From positions 8,409,001 to 8,473,000 of the forward strand of contig NC_079378.1 in NCBI RefSeq assembly GCF_021018895.1: a stretch of DNA of 64,000 bases, written 5' to 3'. The position numbers were made by a program, and so were the translations under genes. Positions 13,918 to 34,000 of this stretch are shown piece after piece. Positions within the stretch are counted from its first letter, which is position 1. Each line of letters begins with the position of its first letter. The notes under the pieces were generated by a model, which saw only the letters and a program-made list of their open reading frames with translations, was not told the origin of the DNA and searched no databases. Origin of the DNA: Seriola aureovittata (Eukaryota; Chordata; Actinopteri; Carangiformes; Carangidae).

Positions 13918-16438
13918 TCCCATTATCGCTGTCCTTTTACTACATGAACCTTGTGCTGTAACCACCTTCCCTCTTGGCATTCGTCCTTGTGTTTTACTCT
14001 ACCACTCCCTGTTTCTCCACCCTCACAGACCTGCCGGACCGAGCAAGGTGTGGTGGTTGCATGCCTGCTGTTCTGGTAACTGTTGCCAGGATACCGCAGA
14101 GCACAGAGAAAAGAGTAATTGCTGTGTGGGTGAGTGAGCAGGTGTGTATGTGAGCACAGAAGTAGGCTGGGGTACAGTGCATAATTGATAAGGGGGCCTG
14201 AACTGTCCCTGCTGCCTTCTGGTGTCTTTGCCTCTCCAGTCTGAGCTTGCAGTTTAAGTGACAAGGCTGAAAATGAGGAATAAACGTCACAGCTTATTAC
14301 ACTGTTCTCTCCATATCACACTTAACATCTGTAAGTCTTAGTACTGCATCCTCCCCATCACACAACTCTTCTTTGGTTACCAAAACGACTAGGTCAAGAC
14401 TGATCAGTTCCTCTTCTGTCTGCATCAATGACAGTCAGTATCTGACCCATGTTCAGATAGAAGCTGCCAAAAGAAGCTAAGAGACCAGTGCAGCACCAGA
14501 GCCAGATAGTTATACATAAATAATATTTGCTTTCCAGAGCAGCAGCTTGAAAGTTTTGCTGAGTGACCCATTTCTTTCTAAACCCTTTGCGCTGATGATT
14601 CCAGATTTTGTAAAATATTAACACTCAATTTTGTGGGGCACAGGCTGCCATTGGTCTACATGTCTGGAAAAGATTTTTTCCTGATTGAACCAAATTTTGG
14701 AAAGTTTCTCAGAGTACAAAAGTACTATTAGGAGACTAGACTTAAGACTGGAGACAAGAAGCATTTTGTATATATAAATTGAACATATTATTGCCACTCT
14801 GACTAAATGAATAGTTAAGACTTAAGGGGTTCTCTTAGAAATTAAAATTTTTCTTTGATTCTTTATTTTTATTTTGGCAAGTACTATACTTCTGGAGGAC
14901 TTTCATTCTTTTAATTTGACCACAAGGTGGTGCCATCATGGGAAAGGCAAAAAGTAACAATTCTGGTGACAGCGATGACATGATGCATTTATCCTATAGG
15001 ATTCTTTGGATGGAATTTGAGAATGTATATAATTTGGTTTTCTGCTTATTTTTCCTGTTTGGCCAATGGTGAAACTTTGCACTTTGAATCAACTTTATGT
15101 GGTGTGAATAAAGATGAAAAATGCGAACGTGCAAAATCCTCCTTTCAAATTACCACATTGTACTTTCCCTTAATTTATCATCAACTATCACAGCACCACA
15201 ACCTAAAAGTTTCAGAGACACTGATGAAATGGTTGAGAATACACTTACAGCTGAAAGTAGAATAAAAACTGCAATAGTCTTGTGCCTCCAGTTAGTTTCA
15301 AGTTATTTAATGTGGTTTGGACAGGAAGCTGTGCTGTAGTATCTGACCTCACTATGAAACTGTGCAGTGGTAAATCCCGTCTGACTCCGAGAAAGTTTCC
15401 TTCATCTCATTTCACCTCCTTTCCTCAAATAAAGCACACAAATAGATAACTTATATATTTACAGAATTTTATTTCATTATGTTGCAAACAATGACATCCA
15501 GATATATTGATACACAACTTTTACTGTGCGTGTATGTGCATTTGTGAGTGTATGTGTATGTGTGTGTAAAGAGAGCAGTGAGACCACAGAAAGCAGAATG
15601 AAAATCCCGTGAGGGAGCCCTCAATGGGTTAACAAGGCAGAGATAGCGAGCAAGAGGGCACTGGGCGATTCTCTGGGGCGACATACACACACACAAACCT
15701 CATAAAAGGTGAGCAGACTTTTTCCTCTGTAAAACACACTTTTGCTATGGGGTGTGTGCCTGTGCTCTCAGCAGCTTAGGGATCATTAAGGTCCTGTGAG
15801 TGTCTACTAGAAAGCAAGTTTGTTAAAAGAGATGAAGTAGTATGAATGAACACAGTGGGTGAGAAGCTTTGCCTCCTCTCTGTCCTCCGACCATCAGAGC
15901 AGAGACAGTGGAGAGATTCTCCTGTCATAATATACAAACACACACACACTCACACCATGTATACACACATGTACACGTGCACTCGCCCACAGAACCTCGT
16001 GTGATTCAACTAGGGAGCAGCATCCTGCTTCGTTTTTTTCTTCAACTTACTATCATCTTCTCCTGGACAGCTTCCACTCATTCTTTCTCTTATACTCACT
16101 TTCCTCACATCTTCTCTATCACCATCTGGACAGTGACAGACCACAACAATGGAGGCATGGAGTAAAACTAAAAAAAAAAAAAAGAAAAAAAAAAAGAGAA
16201 AAAACCCTAAACCCCTTCAACAAGGGGTGCCATTGGTTTTCGTGCACTGTCAGTTAACTGGAATCCACCTGCGGCAGCACACAAGGATATTTACCCTTTG
16301 ACCCGATGGGAAGTCATGACAGAAATGCAAATTCGGCAAATTTAACAGTATACAATTTTTTGATTGATTGATTGATTCACCATGCAAGGAATACTTCTTA
16401 TCTTTTGAGTGTGTTTATGTGTCAGAGATTGCGTGACA

Positions 16439-16753
16439 TTTATTAAGCGTACCCTACATCCAGAATAATTTACATAAAAGGACAATAGTCATCTTAATAG
16501 GGCTGGACTGATGTAGGGGAGGAGGGAAGGAGAGGGGAGCAAAGGGAGGGGACAGGGAGAAGGTAAAGCGCCATGGTCAACTATGGTTTGGAGTGCGAGA
16601 GGTGCGGGGCAGGGTTGGTTGTCAGGACAGAAGGAAGAGGGCTGAGGTGCAGGGGTAGAGGCTGGGGCAGGTTGGGGCTTTAGGGCTACTTTTGGAGTTG
16701 GGGTTGGGGGGTGGGGGGTGGGAAGCAGGACAGGGCAAGAGATGGAGGCAGTC
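16439..16753 (-). other. pafah1b1: pafah1b1 proximal 3' UTR
   Basis: The sequence directly after the pafah1b1 stop codon reaches a minus-strand AATAAA (plus-strand tttatt at 16439-16444) about 310 nt downstream. This is a plausible proximal polyadenylation signal. Mammalian PAFAH1B1 uses long alternative 3' UTRs, so the true end may lie further left. The signal is seen; its use is inferred. Confidence 0.4.
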
Positions 16754-23223
<6,470 letters not shown>

Positions 23224-23478
23224 GGTGGCTGCTGTTCTCTCCCTCTTGGGGAGGTGAAGGGGAGGCGATGTGCTGAGGGAGTCTGGCTAGGAAGTGTGTA
23301 GTGGGGAGGTGTCTGATCCCTCAGCGATGTTTTTCCTTCAGAGACTCAGAGGTGGCAAAAAGAGTGCCACACAGAGGGAGGTGAACTGGAGATACGGCTG
23401 TCAATCAACTGTTGGTACAAAGCTCCACGAGTATTCACAATGGCCAAATCTCACTCACTGATCACACGTGCCCATCAC
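23224..23478 (-). other. pafah1b1: pafah1b1 5' UTR part of exon 2
   Basis: Upstream of the LIS1 start codon the minus strand runs back to a pyrimidine-rich stretch ending CACCAG (plus 23479-23483), a good acceptor. This would make 23192-23478 the second exon, carrying 5' UTR plus the first 32 coding bases. Human PAFAH1B1 has the same arrangement: a non-coding first exon and a start codon in exon 2. Confidence 0.55.
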
Positions 23479-24296
23479 CTGGTGAGGAGAGATGAAGGGA
23501 GAAAAATGGGTTAAAAACAAGTAACACACAGGAAAAGCTACAAAGCTAATGGCAAAAAAATATATATTTTTAGTAGTAGAGAGTACAGTCAGTTGGCAGC
23601 TCCTTGTATAATTAGGTTACAAGACAAAAAAAAAAAAAAAAAAAAAAGACAAAAAGTCAAATTCCATCCTTTTGGTGATACAAAACCTTTAACAAAGGTT
23701 TGGGTAAATTAAGTAGGAAGGCAAGAAAGTGGCGAAGAACAACATCATCTAATTAAGGAAGTAAGGAAAAGCTATTTTAGGGGCTTTATCAACTTCCTGT
23801 TCATTCATGCAGTCGTGTATGCATCTTCATTACTGACAAAGCTTTTACATGATATCAATTTCAAAACATATTGAGAAAAAATATTTGTTAGACAGCTTAG
23901 CTTGGAGTAAGAATTCTCTACCTTCTGCACACTTTATGAAGCCCTGGATGTTGCATAAGATCATTTTTAAGAAGTTAGTAGCTGATTTTGTACAAATTAT
24001 CTTATCAAAGATTTAATCTTAAAGCCTCATCAAGTGTGCAAATAATTACGGCGACTTTGACTGTTGGAGTTTAAAACGTTTTCTTTTATTATAGTTTCAG
24101 TCTGACTTTTGGGACAATATGACCATCCCACTAACTAAATACAAGAACAGAGATCAACAGCACAAGCTGCAAAATCAAAACACACCACTCAGTGATTGCG
24201 AAGCTAATAAGGAATCACTTCCTGAGCTTCAACGCTGCTGGCACCTGGGGCCACAATAGCACTAAGCTGCTTAGCGGCTAGACCAGGCAACCTACA

Positions 24297-24300
<4 letters not shown>

Positions 24301-24358
<58 letters not shown>
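24301..24358. repeat. (GT)n microsatellite
   Basis: 58 nt of uninterrupted GT in the first intron of pafah1b1. Confidence 0.95.
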
Positions 24359-24360
<2 letters not shown>

Positions 24361-25529
24361 CTAAGTGATAGAGACCACAAGTCCTCCATACAGCTGACAG
24401 TGCAATGTAAAGAAGGGACTGGACGGTTGCTAACAGGATTAACCCCAGACATTAAGAGAGGACCTTAACAGCAATCTGCCCTTGTCTGTATCATTGTCTG
24501 GTGCATTGTTCTTGTCCGTTTCTCCGTCCGTTGATAGTTGCTGCTTTGAAACATAAAAGACTCTTTCAAAAAAAAAAAAGAAGAAAAGAAAATCAAATGA
24601 TGCCCAACTGGAAACTTTTCTTAACATTGAGATTTTTGTATTACACTTAACAGATGAGCACTTGAGCATTTCTTTTCTTTTGTTGTCAACTGCTGCCATG
24701 CTTCGAAGCATGGAGGCAGCAGTCGACAACAAAACATTTAGCCAGGGACGCGCCTGAGTTGTCCTAGAAAGAACTCCTCTTTCCTGCCTGCAAACATGAG
24801 TGCTCTGAGCTGACAGGATAGAGCTAGTGATTTTAGCAAAGCAGCACTCTCAGCGTGATTCAAAAATAGCCATTTGACCAAACAGACCAACCTCCAAACT
24901 ATTACGCAACTAAGACAATCTCAGTAGCTTCTGCACCTGCCTGAGACTCCTGAGCTTCACCAGCAACTGTATTTGAGAGATATGTTTTAAAGGAACTCAA
25001 AGATAAAATAAGTGATAGTATGAGGCCTGGTTTCAGATAGTAAAAAGTAATTTCAAGTCATTATACTCCAGTCATTGAAATTAAACGCAAATGTGCAGTT
25101 ATCTACAGTACAACTCAATGGGAACATGGTCAGAGAGTCATAAATCAAGAAGGGTTCAAGGTCCTGTCTATATATCAGGTTTATCAAAAGGAAATAATCT
25201 AGTGCGCGTCTGTTTATGACCAGTCGTACTGTCTGACCACTTAATCCATTTCTCCTAAAAGGCAATGATTGCTTTGAATGTATCAGTTCATATTAGATTC
25301 TATCATAGGAAGAGGAGAGCCAAAAGGTTTGTAATGTCAGCGTATCATATGTCTGTTGATGTGTTAACAGCACCTGTTCACATATCAACACATAACCTTG
25401 ATAACCTTTGTTATTCCAGTATGAAGTCACAAATGTCAACTTCCTGTCACTCATGAAGGTGCCTCTTGAAACCATCACAGATCAGATGGTCAGGAGTTTG
25501 GTTTTGGAAAACTCAAGCTTAGATTACTA

Positions 25530-25790
25530 ATGAGTTTTAATTCTGAAAGTTTGCTTATATAAAAATAATTGCCAACTATTTTGATAACTAAATAACCATT
25601 TAAGTAATTTATGAAGCAAGCTTCTTAAGTGTGAGGATTTGCTACTTTTCTGGTCACTGCATTTGAAAACATGACCTTAGACTCTAGCAAACTGTGATGA
25701 TGACAACTTTCACTCTTTTCTGACAGTTTCTAGACTAATTAAACTAAAAATAACCAACAGTTTCATGAATCAATAATAAAAGTTAAAACT
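25530..25790. repeat. Fish interspersed repeat (family A), reversed copy
   Basis: AATTGCCAACTATTTTGATA, ACCATTTAAGTAATTTATGA, GGATTTGCTACTTTTCTGGT and CACTCTTTTCTGACAGTTTC occur in the order expected for the antisense strand of the family. It lies in the first intron of pafah1b1. Confidence 0.55.
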
Positions 25791-27229
25791 TTAACTTAGA
25801 CCGTTGGAACACAAAACAGTTAGATCATTAATATAACCATGCAGTTCTGTTTTAGTGAGACAGGTCAACAGATAACAAGCCCATGCTTAAAGAACCACCC
25901 CAGTATTTAGTATGAAGTAGATGTTGCACATATTCACAAATTCCTGTCAAGTGTTTCCAAAATAGACCGACTACAAAATTATGGCCCAGTGGCAGGGAGA
26001 GTATAACCCCAACTAAAGGGCTTCAGTTTGATCTCTAGTGTGTTCATACGATAAGGTGATGTATCCTTGAGCAAGACACTGACCTGACCCCTTCCTTCAC
26101 CTGGGGCACAATGACCTGGCTGACCTTGTCAGTAAAACAGAGGAGAATAGACCTCTGCAGTACTTGAATACATTATTCAATTTTATTGTCAATTATTCAA
26201 AAAGTACAATGACACAGCACTAGCCTGTATTTCAAGATATAGAACATCTACATAAAATTTAATATGGATTCATTTAATGGAAATGCCAGTCGGGACCAGC
26301 TGAAATTATCTACAGATATATTTGGTTTTCAGTTTTTTACCCAGATTAAATTAACTGGCTGTCCACAAATACAGAGCCATATAGATGAAATTAAAGATTC
26401 AGGCAAGCTGCAGAAGGCAGTTAACACGAAATTTGACAAACAAACTTTCAATTTCCCATTTAAAAAAACGGTAAACCACAACAGGATGAGATGTTATGAC
26501 TAATTCATGGGTCTAGTTCTTATAAAAATCAATGATAATCAGTGGGGTGATTAATACATGTGATTGTTCATTGACTTTCTCTAGACTGATATTGTATTCT
26601 GGATTGGTAGTACATTTCTCTCCTACTTTTTCAAATCTCAGTGTGTATAAATCCTGAAAGAAAACAACATAAAAACAAAAATAACATTTGAGCTATAATA
26701 ATGTTTTTTAGATGGAGAAACAATCCAATCATGATATGTGACTGACTATATGCATCCATGTGGAGGCCACTAAAAGCTTACACAGTGTGATGACACCCTT
26801 CAATTTACCTGCTGGTGAATGAAACGTCATTAGGAGACAAAGTAGGCTCCCATCTCTCTGCATCTGCTTATAGTCACAGAACAGACCTAACAACTTACAC
26901 ACCTCTCCTGCTTACTCATGAACTACAAAACGTTCCCATACCGTGTTGTCTTGGTTTAAACTGTGAAATGTAAAAAGGTGAAAAGATTAGCTGACTAAGC
27001 TCCCATTGGGCTATAATATCAGTCTGTGACGTCAATTATGCCTCATCTTTCTTTATCGGAGCACCAACACAGAGCATGTTCAGTTAGAGAAGCCTCGAGT
27101 ATAGCTGAGATGTGACGCAGACTTTACCTCTATTTTCCAAATGAATAACAGCTATCAATCCTAGCATCAATCAATCCTAACATCCTCTAAAACTGTGGAG
27201 AAATATATCTGTAAATGTAATAGCGGGAT

Positions 27230-27530
27230 CCTTAAATGACTTACAGACATATGCACTAGAAAAATGTCCATCACGGTTTCTTAAAGCCCACGATTTTGTG
27301 ATCAAATGTCTTCTTTTGATCTAGTAAGAGGCTAAAACCCAAATATATTCAATTTACAATGATACTGCGTAAAACAGAAAAAGCAGCAAATCATCAGACT
27401 GGCAAAGCTGGAACCGGATGGTTGTTGTTCTTGTTTAATAATTGACTTACACAATCAATTAATCAAAACAGTTGCTGACTTGTTTTCTGTTGATCAAATA
27501 ATCAACTGATGAAGTAATTCTGTAATGGGG
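27230..27530. repeat. Fish interspersed repeat (family A)
   Basis: AAAAATGTCCATCACGGTTT, AAACCCAAATATATTCAATT and AACAGTTGCTGACTTGTTTT, followed by CTGTTGATCAAATAATCAAC, give the sense order of the family. It is strongly diverged and lies in the first intron of pafah1b1. Confidence 0.5.
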
Positions 27531-29689
27531 ACTTGTCATTTTATGTTATATTATTGAATATACACTGTTGAGTAAAATAATAGTTGGTGGGGAAACCTTC
27601 TGGAGGGGCAACCATTTATATATATAATGATCAGAGGTAGAGCCAGAGGATGCACATGCCCTGACTCGCTGTTATGAAAGGATCATTTAATCTTGAGTCA
27701 AAGCTGCCATAATAAATAAAACAAATGCAAGAAGATTTTTCAGTGTTATTTTTTAAAAGCAGAAGTTATTAACAAAAAAAGTAGCACTTAATATAGAGGA
27801 AGAGATAATCAATGTAAACAAAAGGCAATGAGATCAGCCACAGGCATTAATTCTGGCTGCATATCAAGCTTACAGTCATCATGCTCTGTTTGTGTCAAGC
27901 TGCTGAGCAATGCCCCTCCTTATGGGTGACCTTCAGGCCAAACAAGTCCCTGCTGGCACAAACTGACAAGGCAATGTTTGATTACAAATTCAACAGCAGG
28001 GCAAATCAGATTTTTTTCCTTTAACTGAAAGCCTACAGCACTTCATTACCTTTTTTTTTTTTTTTTTTTAAAGCAACATGTCTGTTCATACCATGATTTC
28101 TTATGATACTAAGTAAATCATTTATTGCCCCACAATAAAAGCAGTAAGTTCAAAAGTTGTTCAAGGTTTATCAAAAACATGCCACATGTGTTATTGATGC
28201 CAACACTCTGGATTTAAATGTCCAAGACAGTGAGATGATACCAATGCATCTTTGATTTTCCACATAGTTAAGAAGTACTGCACTTTAGTAAAAGTAATTC
28301 TTCTCATACAGAGGAGAAAAAGAATAAGTGGCAATTAGGCAGAAAAATAGGAAAAGTAAAACCTTGACTACACGTCAACAAGACCTTATTGAATCTCAAA
28401 ACATGCAATAAGTAAAACCTTGAGATGATAGGAGTAATTTGAAAAACTGAGCACATATAAAATATCTTTACACACTTAACAGTTCATAACCTTTTCAACG
28501 GGCATGGGCCTTCACGTTTGACGCCATGCAATAGCAGCTACTGGACAATTAGTAAGCATTTAATTAGCTGGTGAAATTCAGCTCATGGAACATTTTATAC
28601 ATCTCAAATGAAATCCGTATCCGTTAGCTTTGTTCATTATCATCATTTCGCACTGATCCTTGTTTAGACTCCACCCTGATTGTGTGAATCCTCAAACCTG
28701 GGTAGATTACCTTAAGGGAGCTTGCAGCATGCATAAAAACAACCCAAATAGACCAAGGGCCTCTTTGCTTTATGGTGCACAGGTTTGAGTTCAAAATCTG
28801 TCCCGGTGACGTCTTTCCAGGCTTCGATGGCCACAAGGGCAAAGTTGCAGCAATGGCTCAGCAACGCCCTTTCCAGCTAACGTTAGCTTAGCACCATAAC
28901 CTACGCGTTTACTGGAGCTGTCAGTATGAGCAGACTAGATTTATGCTACCACATACACGGTCACCATACCAAAACACACAATGGGCGTTGGTCTACACCA
29001 ACAAGTAGCTGAGAAACATAACTCACTGTTGAAAATAACATAACCCTTTCCTGTTTCAATGTATAGGAGAATGGGATATGCAACCCAAGTTTGATTATAG
29101 GGCTATTAGCTGTTATTCACCAATACAAGGCAGCCCTGTTTAAACTTATAGTAAAACATATTCGCACAAATTAAACGATTTCCACCACAGTCAAGGCTTA
29201 TTTAAGAATAGCATTTGATTTATGCATTTTCCAACATAATATTTGCAGCCCCGGCTGTAGAAAACATGGCAGCAAATTGACAGCACATTAGTTAGCCGGC
29301 TAACGTAACACGTTAGCTCGTCCCCACAGAACTTCCATAAATAGCCGTAGCTAACGTTAGACAAATGTTCAGCTAGGTTTCACAACAAGTGTCTCAAAAC
29401 AAGTCACGCGTTGACCGAGAAGCGCAAATTTGGTTTTAAGATGACAATCCCATTCAGCATAGTTGAGTGATACCACCGTTAGATTATTTTAGCTTTCAGT
29501 CTCAAAATCGATGCTCTTGTGAATGCCAACTTTGCCACTTAGCTTAGCTTAGCTTAGCTTACGGCCTCTCCGCCATTTTGAGATAGGAACGGTAGAGCGC
29601 AGACACTGCAGGCAATTCGTCGTCAAAAATAACAAGTCTTTTTAAGTGCCAAACAACAATACAGACGCGTGTAAGAACTACGAACTTAC

Positions 29690-29905
29690 CTACTGACAAA
29701 TGGTGATACTCATATCCCCTTGAGTGGTCAGAACTTGCGACGGAAAAGCCTGGTTTTGATGTGGTATTGTGACTTTTCACATCACCTGGCACGGCCGCTC
29801 AGATTTCTCTCCTCTTTGGTACCACCGCATTCGCCCGGCCCCAGCTAACGGTCGCGATTGGATATCGGCCGCGCGCACGTAGAGGTGAGCGGGGGCGCGC
29901 AGCGT
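29690..29905 (-). promoter_or_regulatory. pafah1b1: pafah1b1 non-coding exon 1 and CpG-rich promoter
   Basis: A strong minus-strand donor (CAGTAG|GTAAGT, exon end 29690) lies next to a GC/CpG-rich patch around 29780-29905, which includes a GCGCGC run. Upstream of it the sequence drops sharply to AT-rich. This fits a non-coding first exon of about 100-160 nt for LIS1, but the transcription start cannot be placed exactly. The open frame across this exon has no recognisable protein similarity. Confidence 0.5.
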
Positions 29906-31097
29906 GCACCTCCGCAAGCTTGTAATTAAAGGAAAACACACTATAATTTTTAAGTTATATGCGTTATTTTTATTACTGTGACTATGTACACAATTTAGAA
30001 TATGAACAATATTAATAGTAAATAATACGTTTTTATTTGAGATGAGCAGCAGAAGGACAGACTGTAGCGTAGTGATGATGACGAATCATGCAGCTGCTAC
30101 ATAGATGGTGAATAATGGGATGGTGAATAATGGAAGAACTCCCAGGAAACTATAGCACTTCAAATAATTTTACACCAACTATTTGAATACATTTTCAGAT
30201 TAACAGTGGTAAGCCATATAGTGAAATAACAGTTCTAAAATGAAATTTACTACGCTCACAGTCAATTATACATTTTATGTCTGTGGACCAATTCCAGAAA
30301 ATGTCACGTGATATAACAATAATATAACAAATCATAACAATACCAGTTCAAACTGTAATGCTTTGATTTCCATCTTATGCCATTTATAAACCACTAATCT
30401 GACATGTTCTCATAGAATCTAGAACAATTTCTAAGATTATTATTGTTTCCCCACAGTCACCTGGATATTAATGACAACAATGTGTATTAAGGTGTAATGG
30501 GCTGCTAGTGCACATCCAAAACACTCATAGAGATAATTTTAATATTCAGGCATAGACACATTTTCTGTCATGTTCTGAGAAGTGTTCATGGCTCAAGTGT
30601 GAAACCCAGTGGACACACAGGGAATTGCAAGAAGATATCAACAAAAATGTAAGAAATTTGGACTTTTAGTTCATAGATGCTATATTATTTTCTAAGTAGG
30701 CCCAGACATACTGTGCTTTTCCAGTAATCTAGCAGTCTAATCCTTCATTTTATTTAGAGTCTAGGGTTTATGCATTTCTGTGACAAAAAGGATGAGAGTT
30801 ATGTATTTGCCATCAAAGTTACAGCCTCCAGGGTTCATTCATGGATTCCATATATTTCAACAAACGCTATATCCTGGTTAGCTTGAATAAGATAAGGCTC
30901 TTTTCGACATCCAGTCCTTCACACACAACTGCAGAACAAACTTTCTACACCTGTCTGTGCCTATACTGTAGTTGTTGTCCAAAGTAGGCTAACCAACTTA
31001 TTAACACCAGCCATGTGCCTGGCTCTCCTTGGCCATTGTTGCTCATTGTCTGTGGTCATTTACAGAAGTCTGACAGGAGATTGTAATAGTCCGTAGT
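29906..31097. other. Intergenic DNA and cluh 3' UTR
   Basis: This interval separates the pafah1b1 promoter from the cluh stop codon. A minus-strand AATAAA (plus tttatt at 30749-30754) about 345 nt after the cluh stop is a candidate polyadenylation signal. The remainder is AT-rich and contains nothing recognisable. Confidence 0.5.
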
Positions 31098-34000
31098 TCA
31101 GTGTAGTTGTCCTTTGTGTGCAGTTCTGCAGTCTTTTTGCTTTGATAACAGATTTTCCAGCTCTTCCACTTGAAGCTTTTCCTTTCCTTTGATCTCAGTC
31201 CTCAGGTCTGCGACTTCTTTTGCACTACAGAGAAATACATAATATGTAAAGTACTGCAAATGTGAGGATGACTTTCATCAGAATAATCAGCAGGTGAGGT
31301 TATCATTACAATCGCATTATTGATGCCATAACTGAGAGTGCTTTACTGTTCACCTGAGGGGGATGAGAATGATTCCACATGTCAGGTTGAGCTGCTGAAG
31401 GATTGCAGGAAGGCTCGGAGTGGAAAACTGGAGAGAAACACAGATGAGATAAAGTGTCACACAACCAGAAATGGGCGTAATACTTATGGAAATGGACTTA
31501 ACAAACAATACAAACCTTTGGAGGTGGAATACAGGCACTAGGTGTGTTACTGTAGATATGGTTGATGGCTTTCTGAAGGACCACAGCCTGCTGAGTGAGG
31601 CTCTTCAGGTATTCTGAGCTTTCCTTCGTACTGTCATGGTTCTCACCAACCTTCATACGTGCAAAAATGAAGTCTCTCAGTTAGAATGACGAGCATATCA
31701 GCATAACACCAGCAAACATGGTATTGCAGCATTTTAAAACACACCTGGCTCTTATATATTGAATAAGCCTCTTTCTCGTGTTGCAGAGCTGATCGAAACT
31801 CTCCTTTGGTCTCGTATACGGTGGCGAGCAGATGATGACTGCACAGAGGACAGACAGGGAGAGGCAGAGAGGTAAAGATATGTAAAGGTATAAAGGTAAA
31901 GAAAATGTAAAGAAAAACAGAGGAATATGACGATAAACTTGTAACGTTACCTGTGTGCATGCCTCAGGGATGTGGCACCGCGGTATTTCGAGGTTAAATT
32001 TAAGGCATTCTGTAGGAACTTCAGGGAAAGCTCATACTCCATCAGCCCGTGAAGCACTAGACCCAGCATACTCTGATGTCGTGGAGCACATCAGGGACGT
32101 TAATAGATCATTTCAAACACACAAATAAGATGTGATTATATCTTCTAGCATGAATAAAAGTGACTGCATGTAGAAGCCTTGCATCGAAAGTTACTCTCTC
32201 ATGGTTGGATTCAGAGTTTTCCTATGATGTGCTTCAATTTGTCTATTGCCTATTTGCATTTTCTTGTATTTTCTCTCACTTACCCCTTCTTGTTTGTTTG
32301 CAAAAAGTCTTTCCTTATGTTTTCTTCAACACTAGGCCTTGATCCAACATTTTAATAATCCTATAAAGTCTCCCTAACAGTACTTAAAGGCATTTTTTTC
32401 TTTCAATTTGTTCCTTATTTTCAAACTTTCTTAACTAACCAAATAAAGCACTGACTAAAGAATGTATATAAACTCCCTTTAATGTCTAGAATTGACCGAT
32501 CACATCAAATTTATTTAGAGAATGCAACACTTCGCAGATGAGGTCTCACTTACATCCAGCAGTGCGACTTGCGGATGGTCTTCTCCACTCACAAGCAGGG
32601 TGAGGTACCGAGCACGATACAGCAGCTGCAGGGAGGTCAAATGCTGGCCTCCGGCAAAGCAGTACAGTGCCAGATAAGTCTGAATCACAGATAGGAGAAT
32701 ACTGTCACGTGAGGATACAAGTATTAGATAATACATTAGTAGAGTTAAGTGAGAGGTTTTTAAAAGAAAATCAGTGTGTCAGTGGATCACTGAGAAGGTG
32801 AAGGAACTCACATAGTCTTGTATGGTCTGTGGATGGTCTATACCTTGGACTCTCTCACTGCTCATAACAGCCTTTTCCTGGTGGCTGAGAGCCTGGGAGA
32901 CACGGAGAGACAACTCTTTATGAAAGCTCACAGATGTTCATTTTTCCCTGTTTGTATTAAAATAGTCAAAGAGCAAATGATAGCTTAAAAAAAAACTTGA
33001 TATGTGGGTAATTATTCACAAGTCTGGAACCAGGGTAGATAAAAGGTCATGACATAAATTGTAATGCATATTTACATCTGCATATTCCCCCAAGATGTAG
33101 CTGAGCCGTCCCAGGAGACGCAGGCACATGCACACATCCTCATGTAGGACCCCGCATACGCTGCTGAACAGAGTCAGGGCCTGGCTGATCAATTCATAGC
33201 CCTCTTTGAGAAGCCCTAAAAGCAAACATAAAACACCAATGATGAGCATCGCATGCACCTACATTAATGATATCTTCTCTTCACGTGAAGTACACTGAAT
33301 CCAGGGGATTTTACCTTTCAGCAAATCCAAATCTGAGAGATCAGTGTCTGTGTTTTAGAGGCTGGTATTTCATACCTTTGTGTTAAATTCCACGGTAACA
33401 TAAGAAGAGCAAATGTTGAATGACCCACTGATGGGGTATCCACAAACTTACATCTTAAAGAAGGGTACATGGCCATTTTTAAGTTGACTGGTGAATCGTG
33501 AAGTTCAGCTGAAGCTAATATCGACCGTCTACGTTGGTCAAATCAACTTCCGAAGTTACAGTGTTTAGTACAAATTTCCCTCTTTGTGCTTCAAGTGTTT
33601 GGATTTTTCTCCTGTAAAGCATGTAAAGTGTATATCAGGTGATATATGCTGAATGGATTGATTGATTGATTGATTGACTTTATTGTCCACCTCACTGGAA
33701 ATTTGTCTTTGGCTTCTCCCAAAGAAAGTACAATAAAAATACATACAATCAGCTCAACAAAACACACCATTAAAAACATACAACAAGTACAACATACGAT
33801 ACTACAATAGTAATGGATCTTTCAGTTAAGGTTTAGTTACTTTAGTTAAATGTAAACACATTTACTGTATTTCATGCAGTTGTAAGTGTTTGTACTTGTG
33901 TCTGCGTCTCTCACCCTGCTGTACTGCCACCTGTGCCTGTTGCACAAGCTGTGTGGCATCTGTTGCTGAAGGTTTGAGATGTTTGACCACAGGGAACATG

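Larger units (their letters stand above)
11061..16438. other. Gene-poor interval between mnt and pafah1b1
   Basis: About 5.4 kb of AT-rich sequence without a recognisable gene. It contains a short tandem repeat of TTTCCAG-like units near 11618-11643, (GA)n at 12229-12268, (TG)n at 13895-13917 and A-rich stretches near 16168-16200. In the human locus METTL16 sits between MNT and PAFAH1B1, but no METTL16 exon was recognised on either strand. The part nearest pafah1b1 could be an extended 3' UTR of that gene: an AATAAA-like motif occurs on the minus strand near 15469. Confidence 0.6.
23479..29689. other. pafah1b1: pafah1b1 first intron (about 6.2 kb)
   Basis: This large intron lies between the inferred non-coding exon 1 and the start-codon exon. 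It holds poly(A) at 23622-23648, (TG)n at 24301-24358, poly(T) near 28051-28069, two diverged family-A repeats (about 25530-25790 and 27230-27530), and a SINE-like segment at about 25985-26130. A perfect TGACGTCA is at 27027-27034. Near the promoter are tandem CTTAG pentamers at about 29538-29561. A minus-strand YY1-type motif AAAATGGCG lies at about 29571-29580. No coding exon was recognised. Confidence 0.65.

Noticed and set aside
33651..33678. ATTGATTGATTG run considered as a functional tandem repeat
   Set aside because: Short GATT tetranucleotide slippage in a cluh intron; nothing else supports a role.
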